64,000 bases of DNA from SPGG2 sp964194625 (GTDB lineage: Bacteria; Pseudomonadota; Gammaproteobacteria; Acidiferrobacterales; SPGG2). Of this stretch, positions 53,859 to 62,226 are shown piece after piece. The notes beneath the pieces were generated by a model, which saw only the letters and a program-made list of their open reading frames with translations, ran no database searches and was not told the DNA's origin. Every line of letters starts with the position of its first letter. Position 1 is the stretch's first letter. The stretch covers positions 1-64,000 of the forward strand of contig CAXMNC010000207.1 in assembly GCA_964194625.1 (NCBI GenBank), written 5' to 3'. Position numbers and translations under genes: made by a program.

Positions 53859-54323
53859 TCACACTAACTCCTCGAAAATCTTGTAGAATGTCTCAGACAT
53901 ACCCAGACTCGAATAAGCTTGTTGAGCTACTGCATTATCACGCTCGACGTACAGCCGAAACCCGCAAACGTTTCCTCTCTTTGCCGCCTTCGCCTTGATG
54001 TATTCATAGAGTTTGCGATAGATGCCCTGACGTCGATAATCGCGTCTAACATAAACGCTTTGTATCCACCAGAACTCACCGTCGCGCCAATCGCTCCATT
54101 CAGTCGTCACCATCAGTGAGCCTGCGATGTCGCCACTTTGCTCCGCAATCACGTAAAACCCGTATTCGGGGCTCTTGAGCAAGATTCGTACACCGTTTGA
54201 CACCACCTCCGGCGCAAGCACTTTATCCTCAGTCTCTAGTGCCATTGCAATATTGAACTCGGTGAGCGCAGTGGCGTCGCCTTCCTCACCAGTCCTAACA
54301 AGCACATCCTCTGACGTAGTCAC
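53859..54323 (-). CDS. GNAT family N-acetyltransferase
   Basis: About 154 residues from the GTG at 54323, which has AAGG upstream and leaves 8 bases after the GST stop. The longer frame would overlap gst. Acetyl-CoA motif VRRDYRRQGIYRKLYEY. YSSLGMSETFYKIFEE is the C-terminal part. Acceptor unknown. Confidence 0.87.
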   Translation of the reverse strand: MTTSEDVLVRTGEEGDATALTEFNIAMALETEDKVLAPEVVSNGVRILLKSPEYGFYVIAEQSGDIAGSLMVTTEWSDWRDGEFWWIQSVYVRRDYRRQGIYRKLYEYIKAKAAKRGNVCGFRLYVERDNAVAQQAYSSLGMSETFYKIFEELV

Positions 54324-54331
54324 GCCTTCCC

Positions 54332-54937
54332 TTACCCTTGTGTTATCGGTATATGTCCAGGCTGTTGACTGACGCGGTCCAGCCAAGCACAAATAGCTGG
54401 AAACGACTCCAGCTCAAAACCGCCTTGCGGCGCTACGTGTGTATACGCATAGAGGGCGATGTCAGCGATCGAGTAGTGCTCCGCCACGAAGAACTCGTGG
54501 TTCTGTAATTGCTTCTCCATGACTTGTAATGCGGTATACCCCTGTTTCTGTTTTTGGGCAAGCATCTCCCGTCGCTCTTTAGAAACACCCAGGTGCATGA
54601 TCCAATGCCGCACCGTGGCGATGTTAGGTTCATGACTGTATTGCTCGAAAAACATCCACTGCATAACCTGGGCACGCGCGAACGGATCGTTGGGCATATA
54701 CGATGTACCCTCTGCCAGATAGAACAAGATCGCGTTGGACTCGGCAAGGAGTTTACCGTCCTCGGTTTCGAGCAACGGGATTCGCCCGTTGGGATTCTTT
54801 TCCAGAAATTCTGGGGTTCGTGTCTCAGCCTTAACGATATCGAGCTCGACACGCTCGAACGGAATGGCAAGCAGCGTCAAAAGTAAACGCACCTTGTATC
54901 CGTTTCCAGACGATAAATAGTCGTACAGGCGAATCAT
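54332..54937 (-). CDS. Glutathione S-transferase family protein
   Basis: 201 residues. N-terminal thioredoxin-fold (MIRLYDYLSSGNGYKVRLLLTLL, with Ser11 in the likely catalytic position) containing the NGRIPLLET cis-Pro and LLAESNAILFYLA glutathione site. C-terminal all-helical domain with EHYSIADIALYAYTH. Conjugates or isomerises electrophiles; substrate unknown. Next to the GNAT gene on the same strand. Confidence 0.92.
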   Translation of the reverse strand: MIRLYDYLSSGNGYKVRLLLTLLAIPFERVELDIVKAETRTPEFLEKNPNGRIPLLETEDGKLLAESNAILFYLAEGTSYMPNDPFARAQVMQWMFFEQYSHEPNIATVRHWIMHLGVSKERREMLAQKQKQGYTALQVMEKQLQNHEFFVAEHYSIADIALYAYTHVAPQGGFELESFPAICAWLDRVSQQPGHIPITQG

Positions 54938-54991
54938 AGCAAACCTGACTAGAGAAGGGTTCGCCAGTTTACCGATGCTCTCAGGTACGGT

Positions 54992-55477
54992 CTATTGGGT
55001 TGGGTCGTGCGTGGGGTCGTTCAAATGTTTAGCCATACAGGTGGCTGAGGCCGGACAGATTTCGGCAAACTCACGGGTCTTCTGGATCTCGTCGGGTACC
55101 AAACTCCGGTCGATCTCGACAAAACCGTGTTTGCCGAAAAAACCCGATGCCGTCAGCGTCAATAAATAGAGGCTAGCAACCCCTTGCTGACGTGCGTATG
55201 ACTCACTTCGCTTATAGAGTTGCCGCGCTACTCCTTGACCCCATCGGTCCTGCGATACAACTAAAGATCGGGCCAGCGCAAAAGGACGATAGATTTCTAA
55301 CCCCATGGTGCCGACAACACGACCATCCATATTGGCAACGTGAAAGTGGCGTAGGTGATGTGCGATATCGTCATTTGGGAGTTGATGTTGGGCTAGTAGT
55401 GCTTTTATCAGTGGCTCCTGCGCCGGTATTGCCATATCTATGTAGAGATTGGCCATCATGTTGCGGTCTGACTTCAT
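54992..55477 (-). CDS. ArsN2-like GNAT acetyltransferase
   Basis: 161 residues. LLAQHQLPNDDI, VGTMGLEIY, the acetyl-CoA motif VSQDRWGQGVARQLY, and the very characteristic LYLLTLTASGFFGKHGF followed by REFAEICPASATCMAK match ArsN2-type arsenic-resistance acetyltransferases. A second Met at residue 8 could be the start. Function inferred from family. Confidence 0.87.
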   Translation of the reverse strand: MKSDRNMMANLYIDMAIPAQEPLIKALLAQHQLPNDDIAHHLRHFHVANMDGRVVGTMGLEIYRPFALARSLVVSQDRWGQGVARQLYKRSESYARQQGVASLYLLTLTASGFFGKHGFVEIDRSLVPDEIQKTREFAEICPASATCMAKHLNDPTHDPTQ

Positions 55478-55629
55478 GGACTTGTGAAATGGTACGATTA
55501 CCTAGTCTTTATTGCAGCGCCAAAGTTTACACGATCTTCTCGAACCCATATGCTAGCCTATATTTAGGTGATACGCTGTTGACGTTAAGGGCCAAGGCAA
55601 TAGGGCCCATGCAGAAGGGAGATCTGCAC

Positions 55630-56394
55630 ATGAAGAGGCTCCGCAAGCAACTTAAACTCGGGGTACGCTGGCTAGATTGCGGATGGCGTTTGTTTAAGCG
55701 CAATCCATGGCTATTGCTAGGAATGGCACTAGTATCGATGGTGATAGTCATTCTCCTGAAGCTCATCCCCTTTCTCGGTAGTTTGCTGGTGGCACTGCTT
55801 GCACCAATCCTAATGTCAAGTGGCCTACTTGCTGCAAACGATTTGAGTAAACAGAAGATGTCGTTGCCGGCATCGTTGCGAATGGCTGCTTTTGCACGCT
55901 CGCCTCTGGCGTTGTTGCGTCCACTGCGTGACGAAAAGTACACGGTCACCATGCTCATACTGGCAATCTACGCTGTAACGATGGCGCTACTCATAAATAT
56001 TTCGCTTGAGGTGATAAGTGACGGCGCCTGGGCGCGCGACCTCGCTGTCGTGCAAGGATCAGACTTCCTGACCACGCTGGGTGGTAAATCGGTGGCCTGT
56101 CTGCTTTATCTGGGCTTGAGCATGTCGCTGATCTATGCCGTCCCCCTCATCGTGTTGCGGGACGAATCATTGGTCCCGGCGCTCGGCCGGAGCCTACGGA
56201 CAAGCGCACGATACATCGTTTCCCTTGCGGTGATACTTGGGGTGTTGGTCGGCCCTTTCTTCGTGGGTGGGCTCACATCGTTTGTTTTTGCCCCCAGCAG
56301 CTACGCAGTCTGGCTCATCGGTGGCGTGCTAGCGTTACCATTATTCGCCACCAGCTGCTATTGCAGTTATCGCACCGTGTTCCCAGCAGATTAA
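55630..56394 (+). CDS. BPSS1780 family membrane protein
   Basis: About 254 residues from the ATG at 55630, preceded by AAGGGAG; the frame extends upstream only by overlapping the ArsN2-like gene. Several hydrophobic helices: NPWLLLGMALVSMVIVILL, PILMSSGLL, YTVTMLILAIYAVTMALLI, then VSLAVILGVLVGPFFVGG. Conserved LGVRWLDCGWRLFKRNPWLL N-terminus typical of BPSS1780 proteins. Function unknown. Confidence 0.87.
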   Translation: MKRLRKQLKLGVRWLDCGWRLFKRNPWLLLGMALVSMVIVILLKLIPFLGSLLVALLAPILMSSGLLAANDLSKQKMSLPASLRMAAFARSPLALLRPLRDEKYTVTMLILAIYAVTMALLINISLEVISDGAWARDLAVVQGSDFLTTLGGKSVACLLYLGLSMSLIYAVPLIVLRDESLVPALGRSLRTSARYIVSLAVILGVLVGPFFVGGLTSFVFAPSSYAVWLIGGVLALPLFATSCYCSYRTVFPAD

Positions 56395-56447
56395 AAGACA
56401 CGAACCCCGGCCAACCCACCCCGTCGCTTGACGAGCGAATCGCTTTG

Positions 56448-57749
56448 ATGAACAGTGGCGCTATGCGCGATTCCACGCCAAAACGAATCGGCAAATATCG
56501 AGTCATGCGAAAACTTGGGGCCGGCGCAACGAGCGCCGTTTACTTGGCTGAAGATGCTTTTGTAAGCCGTGAAGTAGCGATTAAAGTTGCCGACACCAAT
56601 GTCCTCCAGGATCCCACGCATGGTCAACGCTACAAAAAACTATTCCTGAACGAAGCGAGTCTGGCTGGAAAACTAAAGCATCCGCATATTGCTAGTATCC
56701 ATGACGCAGGGGTCGATGATGATTGTCACTATCTGGTGATGGAGTACATACCCGGCGGCACCTTAGAGCGATGTTGCGACGCCGCAAATCTACTACCGTT
56801 CAGCGAGGTGGTTGAAATAGCCTTCAAATGTTGTCGAGCACTCGATTACGCCTACCGCCAGGGTGTCATACATCGAGACATCAAGCCGGCCAACATCATG
56901 CTAGGTCAGAATACCGACATCAAGATTACAGATTTCGGGACTGCGTTGGCACTTAAGTCCGATCGCACACAGGTATCAGGCATCCTCGGTTCACCGGCCT
57001 ACATGTCGCCCGAACAAGTAACCGAAAAGCCCTTGACGCATCAAACTGATATCTACTCGCTGGGCGTAGTCATGCATCAGTTACTCACCGGTCGCGTACC
57101 TTTTGCTGCGGACAACCAGTTTACGCTGCTAAACAAAGTCATCAACGAGACGCCGCCGCCGATCAGAGACTTTCGCTCTGACATACCCCCGGCCCTAGAG
57201 GCCATAGTCGAACGCGCAATGCAAAAGGACACAAAAAATCGCTACAAGACCTGGAACGAATTCTCACTTAGTCTGACTAATGCCTTTGCTAACCTGGATC
57301 AACCAGACGAAAAGATCGGGGACACCAAAAAATTCGATGTCTTGAAGGGATTGGAGTTCTTCGAAGATTTTACAGACGTCGAACTTTGGGAAGTGTTACT
57401 AATTAGTTCCTGGAAACACTTTCGATCACAGCGGGCACTCATTCGCGAAGGTAAGGCCGGGCGGTCATTGTATATCCTGGCATCAGGTAGGGCCAAGGTT
57501 AGAAAAGGGAAGAAAGTGATCCATCGGCTCAACGCTGGAGACTGTTTTGGTGAAATGGCGTTTATCAAACAAGCGCGTACGCCACGCGCCGCTAGCGTGG
57601 TCTCCGAAACAGATGGCACCTTGATTAAGGTTCGTGCTAACTCCTTGTCCGAAGCATCAGGCAATTTGCAACTGCGCTTCAATAAGCGGCTCCTCGATAT
57701 ACTGGTCGATCGGCTTGCGAAAACAAGCGATTTGGTATCTCAGCTCTAA
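56448..57749 (+). CDS. Ser/Thr protein kinase with C-terminal cyclic nucleotide-binding domain
   Basis: About 433 residues; start Met at 56448 (another at 56463; the frame is open upstream to 56361). Kinase domain: Gly-rich loop GAGATSAVY, Lys46 in VAIKV, catalytic D144 in VIHRDIKPANI, DFG at 162-164. After ~residue 300 a CAP_ED domain: LIREGKAGRSLYILASG, then GDCFGEMAFIKQARTPRAASV, the phosphate-binding cassette. So kinase activity may respond to cAMP or cGMP. The gene follows the BPSS1780 gene and probably shares its transcript. Confidence 0.9.
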   Translation: MNSGAMRDSTPKRIGKYRVMRKLGAGATSAVYLAEDAFVSREVAIKVADTNVLQDPTHGQRYKKLFLNEASLAGKLKHPHIASIHDAGVDDDCHYLVMEYIPGGTLERCCDAANLLPFSEVVEIAFKCCRALDYAYRQGVIHRDIKPANIMLGQNTDIKITDFGTALALKSDRTQVSGILGSPAYMSPEQVTEKPLTHQTDIYSLGVVMHQLLTGRVPFAADNQFTLLNKVINETPPPIRDFRSDIPPALEAIVERAMQKDTKNRYKTWNEFSLSLTNAFANLDQPDEKIGDTKKFDVLKGLEFFEDFTDVELWEVLLISSWKHFRSQRALIREGKAGRSLYILASGRAKVRKGKKVIHRLNAGDCFGEMAFIKQARTPRAASVVSETDGTLIKVRANSLSEASGNLQLRFNKRLLDILVDRLAKTSDLVSQL

Positions 57750-57765
57750 AATCAGGGGGGGGAAT

Positions 57766-58254
57766 GTGAAAAAGATTATAATCTCTTTTGTAGGTGGCGG
57801 TATTCTCGGTACCGTGGCTGGTTTCGTTTTAGGCATTTTCTTCTATCCTTTCATTTTCCCTCCCCCAGTCGCAATGGAACAGGTGGTCGATGCTGACAAG
57901 AAACGGGTTGTCGCCACCGGAATGTTTATTCATGCCAATGCGTCGGACCCAGTTCACTATGGCCGCGGCGCCGTGACTATTTATGACGACGTGGTTCATC
58001 TAGGGAGCAACTTCGAAGTCGGCCCCGGTCCGAAGTTTCATGTGTACCTTGTCCCCACCCCGGATATCACCTCGGCCTCCCAGGTTAAAGGTACGATGTT
58101 CGTAGACCTAGGACGACTACGCGCATTCAAAGGCAGCCAAAACTACGGAGTCCCAGCGGGTGTCAATCTGTCCAATTATGGGAGCGTGGTTATCTGGTGC
58201 GAGCAGTTTGGTGTCTTAATCTCACCGGCCACGCTCAACTTCCGCCAGACCTAG
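57766..58254 (+). CDS. DM13 domain-containing membrane-anchored protein
   Basis: About 162 residues from the GTG at 57766, with a GGGGGGGAAT ribosome-binding site. N-terminal anchor (IISFVGGGILGTVAGFVLGIF). The DM13 domain follows (GRGAVTIYDDVVHLGSNFEVG, PKFHVYLVPTPDI, GVPAGVNLSNYGSVVIWCEQFGVLI) with a conserved Cys. DM13 has been proposed to be an electron-transfer or redox module. It starts 16 bases after the kinase stop. Confidence 0.88.
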   Translation: MKKIIISFVGGGILGTVAGFVLGIFFYPFIFPPPVAMEQVVDADKKRVVATGMFIHANASDPVHYGRGAVTIYDDVVHLGSNFEVGPGPKFHVYLVPTPDITSASQVKGTMFVDLGRLRAFKGSQNYGVPAGVNLSNYGSVVIWCEQFGVLISPATLNFRQT

Positions 58255-58463
58255 CCCTGGTCATGTTACGGCGCAGGTTGCGGCCATCCTGACGCTACCC
58301 GTCACCTAAACACAGGGTTAGCAGGCAGCCCGAATCGCCCCCGGCTGACCAAGGTCACCTTACACTGTTCACGTACACGTGTGAGCGGAATCTGTGTAGC
58401 TCGGTCCTTGGCCGCGCAGTCTGTGACAACCTGCTAGGTTCTGGTACGAAGCTTGCTTAGGCA

Positions 58464-59972
58464 GTGGGGATGCAAAATGTTCCCATCGCCCGCCTGTCTT
58501 TTGATCACCTATCGCCCGTAATCGGCGCGCGTAGCGCGGCACGGCTGCGCGACGTTATCGATGAGGCCCGCGCTGTTCTCGACGGTCGCATCGTGTGGCA
58601 CATAAATTCGACCGCCCAGGGTGGTGGCGTGGCAGAGATGTTGCAGACCCTGCTTGCCTACGAGCGCGGTGCTGGACTAGATGTACGTTGGCTCGTGACT
58701 GATGGAGACGCACCATTCTTTAATCTCACCAAGCGCATCCATCATCGGCTGCACGGCCAAAATGGCGACGGTGGCCTACTCAGCACCCACGAACAAAAGC
58801 ACTTTGTGCGGGTCACGGAGCGAAACGCCGAACAGGTTCTGGCCACCGTGCGATCGGGTGACATTGCAATCTTGCATGACCCACAGACGGTCGGGCTGGC
58901 CCCGGCGCTACGCCAGGCAGGCGCCCTAGTCGTATGGCGATGCCACATCGGCCAAGATGAGATGAACCGAGCTGCCGATGAGGCCTGGCAGTTCCTAAGG
59001 CCCTATGTCGAGCAGGCCCATGCGTGCATCTTTTCGCGCGCCGCCTACGTACCGGCGTGGCTCTCGTCGGAATCGACCTTCATTATTCCGCCGGCAATCG
59101 ACGCATTGTCGACCAAAAACCAATCCATGAGTCGCACCACGGCGCGCAACATCGTCACTCATATTGGTCTGCTCGCCGGTAACCCCCGTAGCGATGGTCT
59201 TGAATTCACGCGGTTGGGTCGCAGCCCAGGCCGCGTCACGCGGCGGGCCAAGATCATCCAGACCCGACCCGTGCCGGGACCAACCGTACCACTGGTGGTT
59301 CAAGTCTCGCGCTGGGATCCACTTAAGGATATGGCCGGCGTATTACACGGCTTTGCCGATCAGCGCCATCGAATGGGTGACGCGCATCTGGCGTTGGTCG
59401 GCCCCGATCCTCGACGCGTCACGGATGATCCTGAGGGTTTGCGTGTTTTTCAAGACTGTGTCGCCCAATGGGCTGAGTTAGCGCCGGCGGCTCAGGAGCG
59501 AATCCATCTCGTGTGCTTGCCGATGGCAGACATCGAAGAGAACGCGGCCATGGTCAACGCGATCCAGCGTCATGCCGCGGTAGTGGTGCAGAAAAGTTTG
59601 CGAGAAGGCTTCGGTCTAACTGTAACCGAGGCAATGTACAAAGGCCGCCCGGTCGTCGCCAGTAAGGTCGGTGGTATACAGGATCAGATTGCCGACGGTG
59701 TCCATGGGCTATTAGTCAATGATCCTACCGACACGCGTGCTTGCGCGGATGCTGTAGCACGCTTGCTTGCCGATAAGGCGCTCGCACGTCGACTCGGTCG
59801 TAATGCACGCAGGCGCGCCATCGCTGAGTTTCTAGGTCCCCGACAACTGATACAACTGCTTGATCTACTCTACGCACTCGACGGCAGGTTCAGCAAGCTG
59901 CGGCTAACCAATAGATCCAAGAACGGACGCCGCAACCGCAACGCTACCGACGCCACCATCAGCGGCGCCTGA
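58464..59972 (+). CDS. GT4 glycosyltransferase, TreT-like
   Basis: 502 residues. Retaining GT-B fold with N-terminal GGGVAEMLQTLLAYERGAGLDVRWLV, the UDP/ADP-glucose region VQVSRWDPLKDM, and the C-terminal VVVQKSLREGFGLTVTEAMYKGRPVVASKVGG. This is the pattern of trehalose glycosyltransferring synthase (TreT). Product (trehalose or a related disaccharide) is inferred. The last ~30 residues are a basic, disordered tail. Confidence 0.88.
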   Translation: MGMQNVPIARLSFDHLSPVIGARSAARLRDVIDEARAVLDGRIVWHINSTAQGGGVAEMLQTLLAYERGAGLDVRWLVTDGDAPFFNLTKRIHHRLHGQNGDGGLLSTHEQKHFVRVTERNAEQVLATVRSGDIAILHDPQTVGLAPALRQAGALVVWRCHIGQDEMNRAADEAWQFLRPYVEQAHACIFSRAAYVPAWLSSESTFIIPPAIDALSTKNQSMSRTTARNIVTHIGLLAGNPRSDGLEFTRLGRSPGRVTRRAKIIQTRPVPGPTVPLVVQVSRWDPLKDMAGVLHGFADQRHRMGDAHLALVGPDPRRVTDDPEGLRVFQDCVAQWAELAPAAQERIHLVCLPMADIEENAAMVNAIQRHAAVVVQKSLREGFGLTVTEAMYKGRPVVASKVGGIQDQIADGVHGLLVNDPTDTRACADAVARLLADKALARRLGRNARRRAIAEFLGPRQLIQLLDLLYALDGRFSKLRLTNRSKNGRRNRNATDATISGA

Positions 59973-60163
59973 TCGTTATACAATCCCCGCGGTCACAGGA
60001 CATCGTATAAAATGACTGATCCTCTTGTTAACGACATCCACGCCAGCCGTTCGTCCGACAATTCACACCTTCTGTCTCGGTTCGTATTGTCATCTTGGAA
60101 TGAAACCAGCGATGCTTAATTATGGCAACACTGTAACGGGGGAAGGGTTGCCGGGAGGGCAAT

Positions 60164-60421
60164 ATGGACATTGACACAGGAGACGTCATCGTCATCATTG
60201 GAGGATGGTTCGTAATAGGCTTCATGGTCGCGCTCGTACTCGGAAAGATACTCCGGGAGGCAAATGGATTAGGTAGCCAACGCTACCACCCTAGCGAGCA
60301 CGACAACGTATTGTTTCGGTACTCCAGGCCCAGGCCATTAAAGCATCCGGTTAAGCTCCGGACCCGCGGCACTACGCCCACAAAATCAAAGAAGAAGAAT
60401 TCGAAGCGGGCCACCGCCTAG
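60164..60421 (+). CDS. Small membrane protein with a basic tail
   Basis: 85 residues with a GGGAGGG ribosome-binding site. One hydrophobic helix (VIVIIGGWFVIGFMVALVLG) then a Lys/Arg-rich C-terminus. No family recognised. Stands alone, converging with the flavoprotein gene. Confidence 0.65.
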   Translation: MDIDTGDVIVIIGGWFVIGFMVALVLGKILREANGLGSQRYHPSEHDNVLFRYSRPRPLKHPVKLRTRGTTPTKSKKKNSKRATA

Positions 60422-60451
60422 CGTTGCTTTCGTAGGTCTAGCAAGAAACGA

Positions 60452-61831
60452 CTATACAATCTTTCCGGGGTTCATTAGATTCTCGGGATCAAGCGCCGTT
60501 TTGATCTGGCGCATGACCGAGACTGCTTCACCGTGCTCGGTCTTTAGCATTTCGATCTTGCCGTAGCCCACACCATGCTCGCCCGTGCATGTCCCCCCCA
60601 TTGCGAGCGCGCGACGGACCATGCGCTCATTGACTGCAGCCGCGCGGGCAATTTCCGCCTCGTCGTCTGGATCGAGAATAAAGATCAGATGGAAGTTCCC
60701 ATCGCCGACGTGGCCCACGATGGGGGCTAACAGGCCTGAGCTGTCTATATCCTTACGGGTTTCGATCACACATTCAGCTAAACGCGAGATGGGCACACAG
60801 ACGTCGGTAGGCCAACCCTTGCAACCAGGGCGCAGAGCCAACGCCGCATAATACGCATCATGCCTTGCTTGCCAAAGCTTAGTGCGTTCGTCTTGCCGCG
60901 TCGCCCACTGAAAATCTCCGCCACCAAATTCTTTGGCGAATTCGCCCGCCATCTCCGCTTGTTCCTCGACCCCTGCCGTACTGCCATGAAACTCAAAAAA
61001 CAAGGTCGGTTGCACAGGATATTCCAAGCCGGAGTACTTGTTTACAGCGTCCATTTGCACTTCGTCGAGCAACTCAATACGAGCCACGGGAACACCCGCT
61101 TGAATCGTCATTATTACTGTGTTGACGGCACCCTCTAGAGTAGGAAATGAGCACACCGCGGCAGACATCGCCTCCGGAATGCCGTACAAACGTAGCTGCA
61201 CCTCTGTGATTACACCCAACGTGCCCTCCGAACCCACGAACAGCCGCGTTAGGTCGTACCCGGCCGCTGATTTACGCGCACGCCCGCCGGTTCTGATGAT
61301 CCGCCCGTCCGCCAATACCACCGTCAAACCTAATACGTTGTCTTTCATGGTTCCGTAGCGCACGGCATTGGTGCCGGATGCGCGCGTGGCGGTCATACCC
61401 CCTAAAGACGCATCGGCGCCTGGATCGATGGGAAAGAACAATCCTGTGTCACGAAGATATTCATTCAGCTGTTTGCGCGTGACGCCAGCTTGTACTCGAC
61501 AATCGAGATCTTCTTGATTCACCTCCAGTACGTCGGTCATACGAGATAGATCGATGCACACACCTCCGTGGAGTGCCGCCACGTGCCCCTCTAACGAAGT
61601 GCCGGCGCCAAAAGCGACAACGGGTGTGCGGTGCTGAGCGCACAGACTTATGATTTTTGCGACCTCTTCGGTGCTCTCGGCAAAGGCCACCGCATCTGGT
61701 GAGGCCGGCGCGTGGTAAGACTCGTCTTTACCATGCTGCTCACACACTGCGGCAGAAGTAGACAATCGTTCACCGAACAGCGCCTTCAGCTCGTCGACGA
61801 GCGAATCCAATCTACGGGCTTGTACAGTCAT
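60452..61831 (-). CDS. FAD-linked oxidase, D-lactate dehydrogenase (cytochrome)/GlcD type
   Basis: 459 residues. FAD_binding_4 domain with VVAFGAGTSLEGHVAALHGGVCID and IDPGADASLGGMTATRASGTNAVRYG, then a C-terminal FAD-oxidase domain with VGHVGDGNFHL and CTGEHGVGYGK. Oxidises D-lactate, glycolate or a related 2-hydroxyacid and passes electrons to the chain. Exact substrate not determined. The sequence is normal length. Confidence 0.92.
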   Translation of the reverse strand: MTVQARRLDSLVDELKALFGERLSTSAAVCEQHGKDESYHAPASPDAVAFAESTEEVAKIISLCAQHRTPVVAFGAGTSLEGHVAALHGGVCIDLSRMTDVLEVNQEDLDCRVQAGVTRKQLNEYLRDTGLFFPIDPGADASLGGMTATRASGTNAVRYGTMKDNVLGLTVVLADGRIIRTGGRARKSAAGYDLTRLFVGSEGTLGVITEVQLRLYGIPEAMSAAVCSFPTLEGAVNTVIMTIQAGVPVARIELLDEVQMDAVNKYSGLEYPVQPTLFFEFHGSTAGVEEQAEMAGEFAKEFGGGDFQWATRQDERTKLWQARHDAYYAALALRPGCKGWPTDVCVPISRLAECVIETRKDIDSSGLLAPIVGHVGDGNFHLIFILDPDDEAEIARAAAVNERMVRRALAMGGTCTGEHGVGYGKIEMLKTEHGEAVSVMRQIKTALDPENLMNPGKIV

Positions 61832-61968
61832 GACCCAATCCTCCGAAGTCTATTCTAGAGAGGTGAATCCCTGCGCGCCAGTTCACCGAGTCCCACATCA
61901 TCAGCAGTGATCGCGGTCCTCGGATGCTGCGCGCGCCCGAAGTTCGTTGCAACTGCGATGGGCAGTTC

Positions 61969-62226
61969 CTACATCGGCGCCGTGACGGGTGTTATGTCGT
62001 GGGAGCCGGGAGCGAGCAACCCCAGGGGCAGGCGACGCAGTACATATTCCGTGTCGCCGAATCGGATCAGATGGGTGAGGTTGGCGTGCCCGCCCCGAAA
62101 CTGGCGCAGAACGCATTCGCCGTCGGTCACCGGGAGTCGCTCGCGGAGATACGGCTCGAGCCGTTCCAGGGCGCGTCCTTCGTCGGAACGCAGCTCGACG
62201 AGCTTCGGACCATCGCGGTAAGACAT
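61969..62226 (-). pseudogene. N-terminal fragment of an APH-like phosphotransferase
   Basis: 85 residues: LEPYLRERLPVTDG, then VLRQFRGGHANLTHLIRF and YVLRRLPLGLLAPGSHD, the conserved start of acyl-CoA dehydrogenase-associated/aminoglycoside phosphotransferase-like proteins. Homology stops at GSHD and a stop codon follows within eight residues, so the catalytic half is missing. The ATG overlaps the TGA of the ThDP enzyme by one base, so the intact ancestor was coupled to it. Confidence 0.75.
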
